Assembly: GCF_014648495.1 (NCBI RefSeq) | Contig: NZ_BMRF01000019.1 | Location: 62,001-126,000, forward strand | Length of the DNA stretch: 64,000 bases | Direction of reading: 5' to 3' | Source: Actinomadura cremea | GTDB taxonomy: Bacteria; Actinomycetota; Actinomycetes; Streptosporangiales; Streptosporangiaceae | Notes under the pieces: model-generated | Told to the model about the DNA's origin: nothing | What the model saw: only the letters and a program-made list of their open reading frames with translations | The model's database searches: none | Position numbers and translations under genes: made by a program | Shown: in pieces, positions 23,868 to 31,839 of the stretch | Numbering within the stretch: position 1 is the stretch's first letter | How the letters are laid out: each line of letters starts with the position of its first letter

Positions 23868-23874
23868 CGGGATC

Positions 23875-24540
23875 ATGACGGCGGAGGTGCTGGAACGGGC
23901 GGCGGGCGTCGGCGGCGAACTCGTGCTGCGCCGCGCCGGCGAGCACTACGAGATCATCAGCAACGGCGTGTTCCTCATGGACACCCGCGACGGCGCGTCC
24001 GAGCGGCTGCTGGTGCGCGCCGCCGCCGACGGGCTGCCCGCACCCGCCCGGATGCTGATCGGCGGGCTCGGCGTCGGATTCTCCCTCGCCGAAGCCCTCA
24101 CCCTCCCCGCCGTCGCCCACGTCACCGTCGTCGAACGCGAACCCGCCGTGATCGGCTGGCACCGCACACTGCTGCGCCCCTGGTCGCGCGGCGCCCTGGA
24201 CGACCCCCGCGTCACCGTCCGCCGCGCCGACCTGCTCGACGCCCTCGCCGACCCCGCCGCCGGCCGCTTCGACGCGGTGTGCCTGGACATCGACAACGGC
24301 CCCGACTGGACCGTCACCCCCGGCAACGCCCGCCTCTACGAACCCGACGGCCTCACCCTGCTCGCGTCACGGCTGACGCCGCACGGGACGCTCGCGGTGT
24401 GGAGCGCCGGCGCCGCGCCCGCGTTCGAGGCGCGGCTGCGCGACGCGTTCACGCGGGTGGAGGCGATGCCCGTCCCGGTACCGCGCGGAGAACCCGACAT
24501 CGTGTACCTCGCCCGCAACCCCTCCGGCGCCGTTCGCTAA
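23875..24540 (+). CDS. Spermidine synthase-like methyltransferase-fold protein
   Basis: 221 residues. The fold signature is the nucleotide-binding loop MLIGGLGVGFSLAEAL, the acidic strand end VTVVEREPAVIGWHR and the later VCLDIDNGPDW, as in spermidine synthase-like (SpeE) domains. It lacks the N-terminal beta-domain of true polyamine synthases, and actinobacterial proteins like this are of unproven activity. It might transfer an aminopropyl or methyl group. The ATG at 23875 is fixed by the closely placed -10 element. BioY follows 34 bases after its stop but has its own ribosome site. Confidence 0.75.
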   Translation: MTAEVLERAAGVGGELVLRRAGEHYEIISNGVFLMDTRDGASERLLVRAAADGLPAPARMLIGGLGVGFSLAEALTLPAVAHVTVVEREPAVIGWHRTLLRPWSRGALDDPRVTVRRADLLDALADPAAGRFDAVCLDIDNGPDWTVTPGNARLYEPDGLTLLASRLTPHGTLAVWSAGAAPAFEARLRDAFTRVEAMPVPVPRGEPDIVYLARNPSGAVR

Positions 24541-24574
24541 GTTTCGACCGGACAACACCTTTATGGGAGGTTCA

Positions 24575-25186
24575 GTGGCTACTGCCCACGCAGCTCACGC
24601 CCACCCCGCCCAGCGGCGCCCCGCCGTGCTGGGCGACCTGCTGCCCGGTTCGCTGACCCGCGACGCCGCGCTCATCACCGGCTCCGCCCTCTTCGTCGGC
24701 GTCGCCGCGCAGATCGCGGTCCCGCTGCCCGGCACCCCCGTCCCGGTCACCGGCCAGACGTTCGCGGTACTGCTGGCCGGCGCCGCCCTCGGCCCCGCCC
24801 GCGCCGCCCTGGGCATGGCGCTGTACCTGCTGGCCGGCCTGGCCGGAGTGCCCTGGTTCACCGACGGCGAGTCCGGCGCGGGCCTCCCCACCCTCGGCTA
24901 CGTCATCGGCTTCATCGTGGCGGCCGCCGTCGTGGGCCGCCTCGCCGGACGCGGCGGCGACCGCACCGCGCTGCGCACGGCCGCCACCATGCTCACCGGC
25001 ACCGTGATCATGTACGCGACCGGCGTGCCCTACCTGATGGCGGCACTGGGCGTGGACCTCGGCCGCGCACTGGAACTCGGCGTCACCCCGTTCCTGGCCG
25101 GCGACGCCCTGAAGGTGCTCGCCGCGGCGGCGCTGCTCCCGGCGGCCTGGCGGCTGGCCGGGACGGGCCGCGACCGGTCCGCCTGA
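24575..25186 (+). CDS. bioY: Biotin transporter BioY (ECF S component)
   Basis: 203 residues with six hydrophobic segments. The family motif GTPVPVTGQTFAVLLAGAALG lies near residue 50. It is followed by LYLLAGLAGVPWF, LGYVIGFIVAA and the C-terminal GVTPFLAGDALKVLAAA. BioY captures biotin in the membrane and works alone or with the EcfAT energising module, which is not in this window. GTG at 24575 is chosen: GGGAGG at 24565-24570 is a good ribosome site for it, while the in-frame ATG at 24563 overlaps that site. No BirA- or BioQ-type operator was recognised upstream. Confidence 0.85.
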   Translation: MATAHAAHAHPAQRRPAVLGDLLPGSLTRDAALITGSALFVGVAAQIAVPLPGTPVPVTGQTFAVLLAGAALGPARAALGMALYLLAGLAGVPWFTDGESGAGLPTLGYVIGFIVAAAVVGRLAGRGGDRTALRTAATMLTGTVIMYATGVPYLMAALGVDLGRALELGVTPFLAGDALKVLAAAALLPAAWRLAGTGRDRSA

Positions 25187-25373
25187 CCCGGCCCCGCACC
25201 GGCACCCCCTCCCACCGGCCCGGCCGGGACGCGGCACACCGCCGCCCCCGCGCCGGGCCGGCGGCGTTCACCCACCCCGCGACCCGGCCGCCCGCGCCGC
25301 GCCCCACAGGCGCCGCCGCGGGTGTGGGCGCGGGTGTGTCCGACACCTCACCCGGCGCCCCCGACCCGCCTGT

Positions 25374-25401
25374 TTGAACGGGTTCAATTCTCCCGTACAG
25401 T
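25374..25401 (+). promoter_or_regulatory. Promoter with overlapping palindrome for isochorismate synthase
   Basis: -35 TTGAAC (25374-25379), 16-bp spacer, -10 TACAGT (25396-25401), GTG start 7 bases later. The -35 is part of the perfect inverted repeat TTGAACGGGTTCAA (25374-25387). Ten of twelve central bases recur in the menB/menE promoter region near 38146. Confidence 0.6.
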
Positions 25402-25408
25402 GGCTCAC

Positions 25409-26650
25409 GTGAAGCTCGCAGTGACCGCACCGGACCGTCTCGCCGTCCGCACCGTCCCGGTCCCCGACCCGGGCGACCTCATCGCGCGGCTTCCCGACCC
25501 CGCCCCACTCGCCTGGATCCGCCACGGCGACGGCATCGTCGGCTGGGGCGAAACCGCCCGCATCCCCCTGCCGCCCGGCGACGACCGCTTCGCCGCCGCC
25601 GCCCGCCTGCTGACCGACCTGTTCACCACCGCCGACATCGACGACCCCGTCGCCCTCCCCGGCACCGGCCCCGTCGCCTTCGGCGCCTTCGGCTTCGACC
25701 CCGCCTCCCCCGACTCCGCCCTCATCGTCCCCCGCCGCGTCCTCGGCCGCCGCGACGGCCGCGCCTGGCTCACCACCATCGGCGCCCCCGACGACCCGCC
25801 CACCCCCCACCCCCCGGCCGCCCCCACCGCCCCCACCGGCCTCCGCTGGGACGACGGCGCCCTCACCCCCGACGACTGGAAACACGCCGTCGCCACCGCC
25901 GTCACCCGCATCCGCCAGGGACGCCTCGGCAAGGTCGTCCTCGCCCGCGACCTGAACGCCCACGCCCGCGACCCCATCGACGCCCGCGTCCTGCTCCGCC
26001 GCCTCGCCGACCGCTTCCCCGGCTGCTACACCTTCTCCTGCGACGGCATGGTCGGCGCCACCCCCGAACTCCTCATCCGCCGCGCCGGCGGCGACATCGA
26101 ATCCCTCGTCCTCGCCGGCACCACCCCCCGCGCCGCCGACCCCGCCGAAGACGCCGCCCGCGCCACCCGCCTCATCGGCTCCGCCAAGGACCGCGAGGAA
26201 CACCGCTACGCCGCCGACATGGTCCGCGACGCCCTCGCCCCCCTCTGCAGCCGCCTCGACGTCCCCACCGAACCCGAACTCCTGCGCCTGCCCAACCTCC
26301 TGCACCTCGCCTCCCACATCCGCGGCCGCCTCACCGGCGACCGCTCCGTCCTCGACGTCGTCGCCGCACTCCACCCCACCCCCGCCGTCTGCGGCACCCC
26401 CACCGGCACCGCCATGAACCTCATCCGCGAACTCGAGGGCATGGACCGAGGCCGCTACGCCGGCCCCGTCGGCTGGGTCGACGCCCGCGGCGACGGCGAA
26501 TGGGGCATCGCCCTGCGCTGCGCCCAGCTCGATGGCCCCCACGCCCGCCTCTTCGCCGGCTGCGGCATCGTCTCCGACTCCGACCCCGCCGCCGAACTCG
26601 CCGAAGCCGACACCAAATTCGGCGCCATGCGCCACGCCCTCCACCCCTGA
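25409..26650 (+). CDS. menF: Isochorismate synthase
   Basis: 413 residues of the chorismate-utilising enzyme family (MenF/EntC/DhbC). It converts chorismate to isochorismate, the first committed step of menaquinone synthesis. Visible motifs include GRLGKVVLARDL, SFSCDGMVGATPELLIRR interrupted by no gaps, LAGTTPR, SAKDREEHRYA, HPTPAVCGTP and GPVGWVDARGDGEWGIALR near the C-terminus. The last two bind Mg2+ and substrate. GTG 25409 lies seven bases after a -10 element, so the mRNA is probably leaderless. It could in principle serve siderophore synthesis, but the palindrome shared with the menB/menE region supports menaquinone. Confidence 0.85.
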   Translation: MKLAVTAPDRLAVRTVPVPDPGDLIARLPDPAPLAWIRHGDGIVGWGETARIPLPPGDDRFAAAARLLTDLFTTADIDDPVALPGTGPVAFGAFGFDPASPDSALIVPRRVLGRRDGRAWLTTIGAPDDPPTPHPPAAPTAPTGLRWDDGALTPDDWKHAVATAVTRIRQGRLGKVVLARDLNAHARDPIDARVLLRRLADRFPGCYTFSCDGMVGATPELLIRRAGGDIESLVLAGTTPRAADPAEDAARATRLIGSAKDREEHRYAADMVRDALAPLCSRLDVPTEPELLRLPNLLHLASHIRGRLTGDRSVLDVVAALHPTPAVCGTPTGTAMNLIRELEGMDRGRYAGPVGWVDARGDGEWGIALRCAQLDGPHARLFAGCGIVSDSDPAAELAEADTKFGAMRHALHP

Positions 26651-26866
26651 ACCGCCCACCCCGAACAGCACACCACCCAGGCACAACCCCCAGGTCAAAC
26701 CCGCCCCCGGGAAGCACGCCACCACCCCGATATGCGATCATGTCGGGCCGTACCCGGCCCCCATCGCAGCAGGTAGCGTCGAACGGCACAGTCGTGTCCC
26801 GGCAAGGCCGCCCGCCGCCGCCCAGGGGACCACGACCCCACCCACAGACCGGAAAGAACAACCACC

Positions 26867-27349
26867 GTGGACCTCGAACGCACCAAGCTCCCCGGCATCG
26901 GCCTCCAGCACGTCATGACCACCGCACGCGGCCGCCAACTCGGCGTCATCTCCCACCGCACCGGCCGCCGCGACCTCGTCATCTACGACAAAGAGGACCC
27001 CGACAGCTGCATCGCCACCGTCGCCCTCACCGTCGAAGAGGCCAACGCCATCGCCGAACTCCTCGGCACCGGACGCGTCCTGGAACACCTCGCCGAACTC
27101 CAACGCGACGTCGGCGGCCTGAACACCGAACAACTCCCCATCACCCCCGGCTCCCCCTACGACGGCCGCACCCTCGGCGACACCCGCGCCCGCACCCGCA
27201 CCAGCGCCTCCATCGTCGCCGTCGTCCGCCGCGAACGCATCATCCCCAGCCCCACCCCCGACTTCACCTTCACCGCCGGCGACACCGTCGTCGTCGTCGG
27301 CACCGCCGAAGGCACCACAGCCGTCGCCCGCATCCTCACCGACGGCTGA
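26867..27349 (+). CDS. TrkA-C domain regulator of a K+/H+ antiporter (KhtT-like)
   Basis: 160 residues. The N-terminal half (ELERTKLPGIG-type opening, TARGRQLGVISHRTGRRDLVIYD) and the C-terminal RCK_C/TrkA-C domain (LGDTRARTRTSASIVAVVRRERIIPSPTPDF, then GDTVVVVGTAEG) match KhtT-type gating subunits. In Bacillus, KhtT binds c-di-AMP or senses pH and controls KhtU. It ends five bases before the antiporter ATG, so the pair is an operon. GTG at 26867 follows a GGAAAG ribosome site. A TAGCGT hexamer near 26772 is a possible -10, giving a leader of about 90 bases, too short for a ydaO riboswitch. Confidence 0.85.
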   Translation: MDLERTKLPGIGLQHVMTTARGRQLGVISHRTGRRDLVIYDKEDPDSCIATVALTVEEANAIAELLGTGRVLEHLAELQRDVGGLNTEQLPITPGSPYDGRTLGDTRARTRTSASIVAVVRRERIIPSPTPDFTFTAGDTVVVVGTAEGTTAVARILTDG

Positions 27350-27353
27350 CCAT

Positions 27354-28631
27354 ATGCACTCCACTCTCCAACTCATCGAAATCGGCGCCATCATCCTCGC
27401 CCTGGGACTCCTCGGCGCCGTCTCCACCCGCTTCTCCATCTCCCCCATCCCCCTCTACCTCATCGCCGGCCTCGCCTTCGGCACCGGCGGCATCTACCCC
27501 CTCACCACCAGCGAGGACTTCATCTCCATCGGCTCCGAAATCGGAGTCATCCTCCTGCTGTTCACCCTCGGCCTCGAATACACCGCCGACGAACTCGTCG
27601 GCACCCTGCGAACATCCGCACCCGTCGGCCTCGCCGACCTCGTCCTCAACGCCGCCCCCGGCGTCATCGCCGCCCTCCTCCTCGGCTGGGGACCCGTCGC
27701 CGCCGTCGCCATGGGCGGCATCACCTACGTCACCTCCTCCGGCATCACCGCCAAAGTCATGGGCGACCTCGGCTGGCTCGGCAACCGCGAAACCCCCGCC
27801 GTCCTGTCCATCCTGGTCTTCGAAGACCTCGCCATGGCCGTCTACCTGCCGATCCTCACCGCACTGCTCGCCGGCGCCGGCCTCATCAGCGGCTCCATCA
27901 CCCTCGCCATCGCCGCCGGCACCATCACCGTCATCCTCATCATCGCGCTCCGCTTCGGATCGCTCGTGGAACGCTTCGTCCACAGCCCCAACGAAGAAGT
28001 CCTGCTCCTGAAGGTCCTCGGCCTGACCATGCTGGTCGCCGGAATCGCCCAGCAACTACAGGTCTCCGCCGCCGTCGGCGCCTTCCTCGTCGGCATCGCC
28101 CTCTCCGGCAGCCTCGCCCACACCGCCCAGAAACTCCTCGCGCCCCTGCGCGACCTGTTCGCCGCAGTGTTCTTCGTCTTCTTCGGCCTCCACACCGACC
28201 CGGGCGACCTCCCCCCGGTCCTGCTCGCCGCCGCCGTCCTCGCCGTCGCCGGCATCGCCACCAAGCTCGGCAGCGGATGGCTCGCCGCCCGCCACGCCGG
28301 AGTCACCGTCACCGGACGCCTGCGCGCCGGCGCCGCCCTCGTCCCCCGCGGCGAATTCAACATCGTCATCGCGGGCCTGGCCGTCAGCGCCGGCATCAAC
28401 CCCGAACTCGGGCCCCTCGCCGCCGCCTACGTCCTCATCCTGGCCGTCGCCGGCCCGATCCTGGCACGCGGCGCCGAACCCTTCGCCGCCCGGCTGCGCA
28501 ACAAGCGCGCCCGCCGCAAGGGACGCACCCCGCAGACCGACGACGACGTCCCCCTCACCACCCCGCACGGCGCCGTCTCCGCGACCGCGTCCGACGCGTC
28601 CGCCGACGACGGATCGCTCACCGGCCGCTGA
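27354..28631 (+). CDS. Cation:proton antiporter (CPA2, KhtU/KefB type)
   Basis: 425 residues with 12-13 hydrophobic segments of the CPA2 (PF00999) family. Early helices include PLYLIAGLAFGTGGIYPL; EIGVILLLFTLGLEYTADEL is the typical third-helix block. ILVFEDLAMAVYLP carries the ion-site glutamate-aspartate pair, and ALVPRGEFNIVIAGLA is the conserved late motif. The C-terminal 45 residues are a charged cytoplasmic tail. It would expel K+ (or Na+) in exchange for protons, gated by the TrkA-C protein encoded just upstream. Third codon positions are almost all C, matching the strong C excess of the + strand here. Confidence 0.9.
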   Translation: MHSTLQLIEIGAIILALGLLGAVSTRFSISPIPLYLIAGLAFGTGGIYPLTTSEDFISIGSEIGVILLLFTLGLEYTADELVGTLRTSAPVGLADLVLNAAPGVIAALLLGWGPVAAVAMGGITYVTSSGITAKVMGDLGWLGNRETPAVLSILVFEDLAMAVYLPILTALLAGAGLISGSITLAIAAGTITVILIIALRFGSLVERFVHSPNEEVLLLKVLGLTMLVAGIAQQLQVSAAVGAFLVGIALSGSLAHTAQKLLAPLRDLFAAVFFVFFGLHTDPGDLPPVLLAAAVLAVAGIATKLGSGWLAARHAGVTVTGRLRAGAALVPRGEFNIVIAGLAVSAGINPELGPLAAAYVLILAVAGPILARGAEPFAARLRNKRARRKGRTPQTDDDVPLTTPHGAVSATASDASADDGSLTGR

Positions 28632-28665
28632 CCGGCCACCGAACCACCGGCCCCGCACACGACGA

Positions 28666-28700
28666 TCCCCGGCGTGCGCCCCACACAGCGCACCCGGGGA
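28666..28700. terminator. Bidirectional hairpin between convergent genes
   Basis: TCCCCGG and TGCGC pair with GCGCA and CCGGGGA, with one or two unpaired bases and an 8-base loop. It lies between the stops of the antiporter and the glycosylase, so it can serve both. Confidence 0.6.
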
Positions 28701-28712
28701 CCGGCCGCAACC

Positions 28713-29528
28713 TCACACCGACGACGGCTGACACCCCGGACACCAGAACAGATTCCGGCCCGCCAGCACCGCCGCCCGCACCTCCGCACCGCACACCAGA
28801 CACGGCGCCCCCGCCCGCCGGTACACGTACACCTCACCACCGTGATCATCGACCCGCGGCGGCCGCCCCATCGCCTCCGGCGTGTGCTCGGCCCGCACCG
28901 TGTCGATCCGCCCCGACCGCACCCCCTCCGCCATCAGCACCACCAGGTCGTCCCACAACGCCGACCACACCTCCCGGCCCAGCGCACGCCCCGGCACCAT
29001 CGGATCCACCCCCTGCCGGAACAGCACCTCCGCCCGGTAGATGTTCCCCGGACCCGCCACCACCGCCTGATCCATCAACAACGCCGCCACCGACACCCGG
29101 CTCCGCGAGATCCGCCGCCACGCCTCGCCCGGATCCGCATCCGCCCGCAACGGATCCGGCCCCAGCCGATCCCGCAGCCGCTTCACCTCACCCGGCTCCA
29201 GCACCCCGCACGCGTTCGGCCCCCGCAGATCCGCGAACCCGTCCCGCCCCGTCAACCGCAACCGCACCGCACCCACCGGCGCGGGCGCCGGCACCGCACC
29301 GAACGCCAGCTTCCCGTAAATCCCCAAATGCACATGCAACGTCGCATCATCATCGAACCGCACCAGCAGATGCTTGCCGTGCGCATCCGCCTCCACCAGC
29401 ACCCGCCCGTCCAGACGCGCCGCACCCGCGGCGAACCGCCCCTGCGGACTCTCGGCGGCAACACGACGGCCGCCGAACATCCGCTGATGCTCGGCGGCCA
29501 GGCGATGAACGGTGTGTCCCTCGGGCAT
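28713..29528 (-). CDS. Fpg/Nei family DNA glycosylase
   Basis: 271 residues. It begins MPEGHTVHRLA: Pro2 is the catalytic nucleophile and Glu3 the general acid; the PEG form is typical of the Nei/Nei2 branch. The H2TH helix region (DQAVVAGPGNIYRAEVLF) follows at about residue 155. A C-terminal zinc finger (CLVCG ... WCPGC) ends the protein. The enzyme excises oxidised bases and nicks the abasic site. ATG 29528 is fixed by the N-terminal motif. It lies downstream of the desaturase on the same strand, 58 bases after its stop, and may share its transcript. Confidence 0.9.
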   Translation of the reverse strand: MPEGHTVHRLAAEHQRMFGGRRVAAESPQGRFAAGAARLDGRVLVEADAHGKHLLVRFDDDATLHVHLGIYGKLAFGAVPAPAPVGAVRLRLTGRDGFADLRGPNACGVLEPGEVKRLRDRLGPDPLRADADPGEAWRRISRSRVSVAALLMDQAVVAGPGNIYRAEVLFRQGVDPMVPGRALGREVWSALWDDLVVLMAEGVRSGRIDTVRAEHTPEAMGRPPRVDDHGGEVYVYRRAGAPCLVCGAEVRAAVLAGRNLFWCPGCQPSSV

Positions 29529-29586
29529 GATCAGGCAAGCATACGGCGCCCGCACCCCCCACGACGCCGCCCACCGGCGCCCGGAC

Positions 29587-30657
29587 TCAGCCCCGGGCGC
29601 CCTCCGCCCGCAGCTCCGCACCCACCTCGCGCATGTGCCCCAGCGCCTGCCGGTACGACTCCACCAGACCCGTCTCGGTGTACGGCAACCCCACCCGCTC
29701 ACAGTGCTCGATCACCAGCGGACGCACCCGCCGCAGGCTGCACCGCGGGATCCCCGGGAACAGATGATGCTCGATCTGGTAGTTCAACCCGCCCATCAGC
29801 CAGTCGACCACCACACCCCCGCGCACGTTCCGCGAGGTCAGCACCTGCCGCCGCAGATGCCCCCACCGCGCACCCGGCTCCGGCATCTCCATCCCCTTGT
29901 GATTCGGCGCGAACACCGCCCCCAGATGCACCCCGAACAGCGCCTGGTGCACCAGGATCAACACCACGGCCTTCCCCGGCGACAGCAGCGCGAACGCCAG
30001 CCCCAGGTACGCCACCGTGTGCAACAGCAGCAGCCCGCCCTCCAGCAGCTGCGCACGCCGCGGCCGCCCCCGCAGGAACAGCGCACTGCCCACCTTCAGG
30101 TTGAAACCCTCCAGCGTCAGCAGCGGGAAGAACAACCACGCCTGGTGCCGCGCCACCCACCGCAGCGGACCGCGCTGCCGCGACGCCTGCTCCTCCGTCC
30201 ACGCCAGCACGCCCTCCCCCACGTCCGGGTCCTTCCCGACATGGTTCGGATTCGCGTGATGCCGGTTGTGCTTGTCACTCCACCAGCCGTGCCCCATCCC
30301 CAGCAGCAGATTCCCCAGCAGCAACCCCAGCCACCGGTTCCCCTTCGCCGTCCGGGCGATCTGCCGGTGACCCGCGTCATGCCCGAGGAACGCCGAACGC
30401 ACCGACAGCACCGCCAGCGGAACCGCCAGCAACACCGCCCACCACGACGCGCCCGCCCACGCGATCGCCGCCCACACCGCGACCGTCGCCACCAGGTTCA
30501 GCGTGATCGTCCACGCGTAGTAACCCGGCCGCCGGTCCAGCAGGCCGCCCTCGCGGACCCGCCGCGCGAGCGGCGCGAAGTCGCTGCCGCCCGCCCGGTC
30601 CGGTGGAGACGCGGGCACGGTGGGAGGCGCGACGACGGCGGACGGGCTCGCGGGCAT
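29587..30657 (-). CDS. Acyl-lipid/acyl-CoA fatty acid desaturase
   Basis: 356 residues. The three iron-binding histidine boxes are in place: GHDAGH (HxxxH type), HNRHHANPN (HxxHH) and QIEHHLFP (QxxHH). Hydrophobic segments before box 1 and between boxes 2 and 3 anchor it in the membrane. It would introduce a double bond into membrane acyl chains using an electron donor not encoded here. ATG 30657 is chosen because a GGAGC ribosome site precedes it and the family alignment begins shortly after; frames upstream to 30738 lack support. The first 30 residues are Pro/Ala/Ser-rich. Confidence 0.85.
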   Translation of the reverse strand: MPASPSAVVAPPTVPASPPDRAGGSDFAPLARRVREGGLLDRRPGYYAWTITLNLVATVAVWAAIAWAGASWWAVLLAVPLAVLSVRSAFLGHDAGHRQIARTAKGNRWLGLLLGNLLLGMGHGWWSDKHNRHHANPNHVGKDPDVGEGVLAWTEEQASRQRGPLRWVARHQAWLFFPLLTLEGFNLKVGSALFLRGRPRRAQLLEGGLLLLHTVAYLGLAFALLSPGKAVVLILVHQALFGVHLGAVFAPNHKGMEMPEPGARWGHLRRQVLTSRNVRGGVVVDWLMGGLNYQIEHHLFPGIPRCSLRRVRPLVIEHCERVGLPYTETGLVESYRQALGHMREVGAELRAEGARG

Positions 30658-30695
30658 GGGCGCTCCTATCGAGAAGAGGACTAACATCGAACACG

Positions 30696-30812
30696 CTATG
30701 TAGCCGACCGCCGGTACCACTCCACGCTGCGGAGCCATCCCTCGTCTGGCTCCCAGGTCTCGGTCCCGGCGGGCGAGAGTCGTCCCTTCGGGCGATCCGT
30801 AACCGCACGCAA
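30696..30812 (-). CDS. Possible short leader peptide before the desaturase gene
   Basis: A 38-codon frame from a TTG at about 30812 to TAG at 30696 encodes a peptide rich in Trp and charged residues (RLSPAGTETWEPDEGWLRSV). It lacks the Arg/Pro/Ala shadow composition. A GGGG run lies about nine bases before the TTG. It ends 38 bases before the desaturase start. Conservation is unknown, so it may equally be structured leader RNA: GGAGCC/GGCTCC pair around 30735-30757. Confidence 0.25.
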   Translation of the reverse strand: MRAVTDRPKGRLSPAGTETWEPDEGWLRSVEWYRRSAT

Positions 30813-30880
30813 GGTGCGAACACCCCTACCCGCTGGTGCGAAAGTAGACCCTGAACCGAACAAACGACAGACCGGCCATA

Positions 30881-30886
30881 TAGGGT
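30881..30886 (+). promoter_or_regulatory. -10 element TAGGGT, leaderless phosphatase gene
   Basis: TAGGGT within ATATAGGGT ends eight bases before the ATG at 30895 with no ribosome site between. Confidence 0.55.
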
Positions 30887-30894
30887 CACAAGTC

Positions 30895-31659
30895 ATGAGC
30901 GGTGACACTCGGTGGATCGAACTCGACGGCGCGGTCAACGCACGGGACCTCGGCGGCCTGCCCACGGCGGACGGCCGCACCACCCGGCTCGGACGCGTCC
31001 TCCGCTCCGACAACCTGCAGGACCTCAGCGTCGCCGACGTCCGCCTGCTGTGCGACGACTACGCGCTCAAGAACGTCATCGACCTGCGCAGCGACACCGA
31101 GATCCGGATGGAGGGCCCCGGCCCCCTCAACCGGGTCCCCTCGATCACCGTCCACCAGCTCCCCCTCCTGCCCGAGGGCGGCCACCGCACCGACGTCACC
31201 GCCGACACCACGGCCCAGGCCCTCCCCTCCCAGGAACGATCCACCGGCCACTATCTCGGCTACCTGCGCGACCGGGGCGACTCGATCGTCTCCGCCCTGC
31301 GCGTCATGACCCGCCCGGACGGCTCCACCCTCGTCCACTGCGCCGCCGGCAAGGACCGCACCGGCGTCGTGTGCGCCCTCGCCCTGGAGACCGTGGGCGT
31401 CACGCGCGAAGCGATCGTCGCCGACTACGCCCAGACGGGCGAACGGCTCGACGCCGTCCTGGCCCGCCTCCGCGGCACCGACACCTACGCGGCCGACCTC
31501 GACGCCCTCCCCACCGACGCGCACCGCCCCGACGCGGCGATCATGGAGAAGGTCCTGACGCGACTCGGCGAGGAGTACGGCGGCGCCATCGGCTGGCTCG
31601 CGACTCTCGGCTGGACGCAAGAGGACACCGACGCCCTCCAGGACCGTCTCCTGAACTGA
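30895..31659 (+). CDS. Tyrosine-protein phosphatase (PTP-B/IphP type)
   Basis: 254 residues. The signature loop VHCAAGKDRTG (CX5R) is at about residue 147, with the catalytic Cys and Arg in place. The K of AAGKDR is typical of the MptpB/IphP branch, which has dual or lipid phosphatase activity. The N-terminal part has NARDLGGLPTADGR and LRSDNLQDLS, hallmark segments of this branch. It would be cytoplasmic or secreted by a non-classical route, since no signal peptide is seen. ATG 30895 is fixed by the close -10; an in-frame start at 30814 is upstream of that promoter. It is divergent from the desaturase. Confidence 0.85.
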   Translation: MSGDTRWIELDGAVNARDLGGLPTADGRTTRLGRVLRSDNLQDLSVADVRLLCDDYALKNVIDLRSDTEIRMEGPGPLNRVPSITVHQLPLLPEGGHRTDVTADTTAQALPSQERSTGHYLGYLRDRGDSIVSALRVMTRPDGSTLVHCAAGKDRTGVVCALALETVGVTREAIVADYAQTGERLDAVLARLRGTDTYAADLDALPTDAHRPDAAIMEKVLTRLGEEYGGAIGWLATLGWTQEDTDALQDRLLN

Positions 31660-31681
31660 ACGCAGCCGAACCGCCTGAGCA

Positions 31682-31735
31682 GGGCTGCTTCGCTTCGTCG
31701 GTTTAGTTTCTTTGGGGTGAAGGTAGAAGCAGCCC
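31682..31735. repeat. Inverted repeat, 10-bp arms, 34-base spacer
   Basis: GGGCTGCTTC (31682-31691) and GAAGCAGCCC (31726-31735) are perfect complements. They lie between convergent stops. The spacer is unusually AT-rich. It may form a terminator-like structure or be the remnant of a mobile element end. Confidence 0.45.
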
Positions 31736-31740
31736 GCCCG

Positions 31741-31758
31741 GCGCCTTTACATTGTAAG
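31741..31758. repeat. 18-bp palindromic motif, copy 1
   Basis: GCGCCTTTACATTGTAAG. The core CTTAC-type half sites face each other (TTTAC...GTAAG). A second copy at 40462-40479 differs at only two central bases. See findings. Confidence 0.5.
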
Positions 31759-31839
31759 TTTAGGGCTTGAACGCCGGGGCGGACGCCGTACGCGTCCGTG
31801 CGTGCGCCACCACTGATCCCGGGCCACGTCTCCGCCCGG

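Noticed and set aside
25409-26650. Isochorismate synthase as part of a siderophore cluster
   Set aside because: No neighbouring NRPS, DHB-AMP ligase or isochorismatase genes, while the menB/menE-like palindrome and nearby men genes favour menaquinone.
26651-26866. Possible c-di-AMP (ydaO) riboswitch before the K+/H+ antiporter operon
   Set aside because: The likely leader is only about 90 bases and the conserved ydaO core sequences are not visible.
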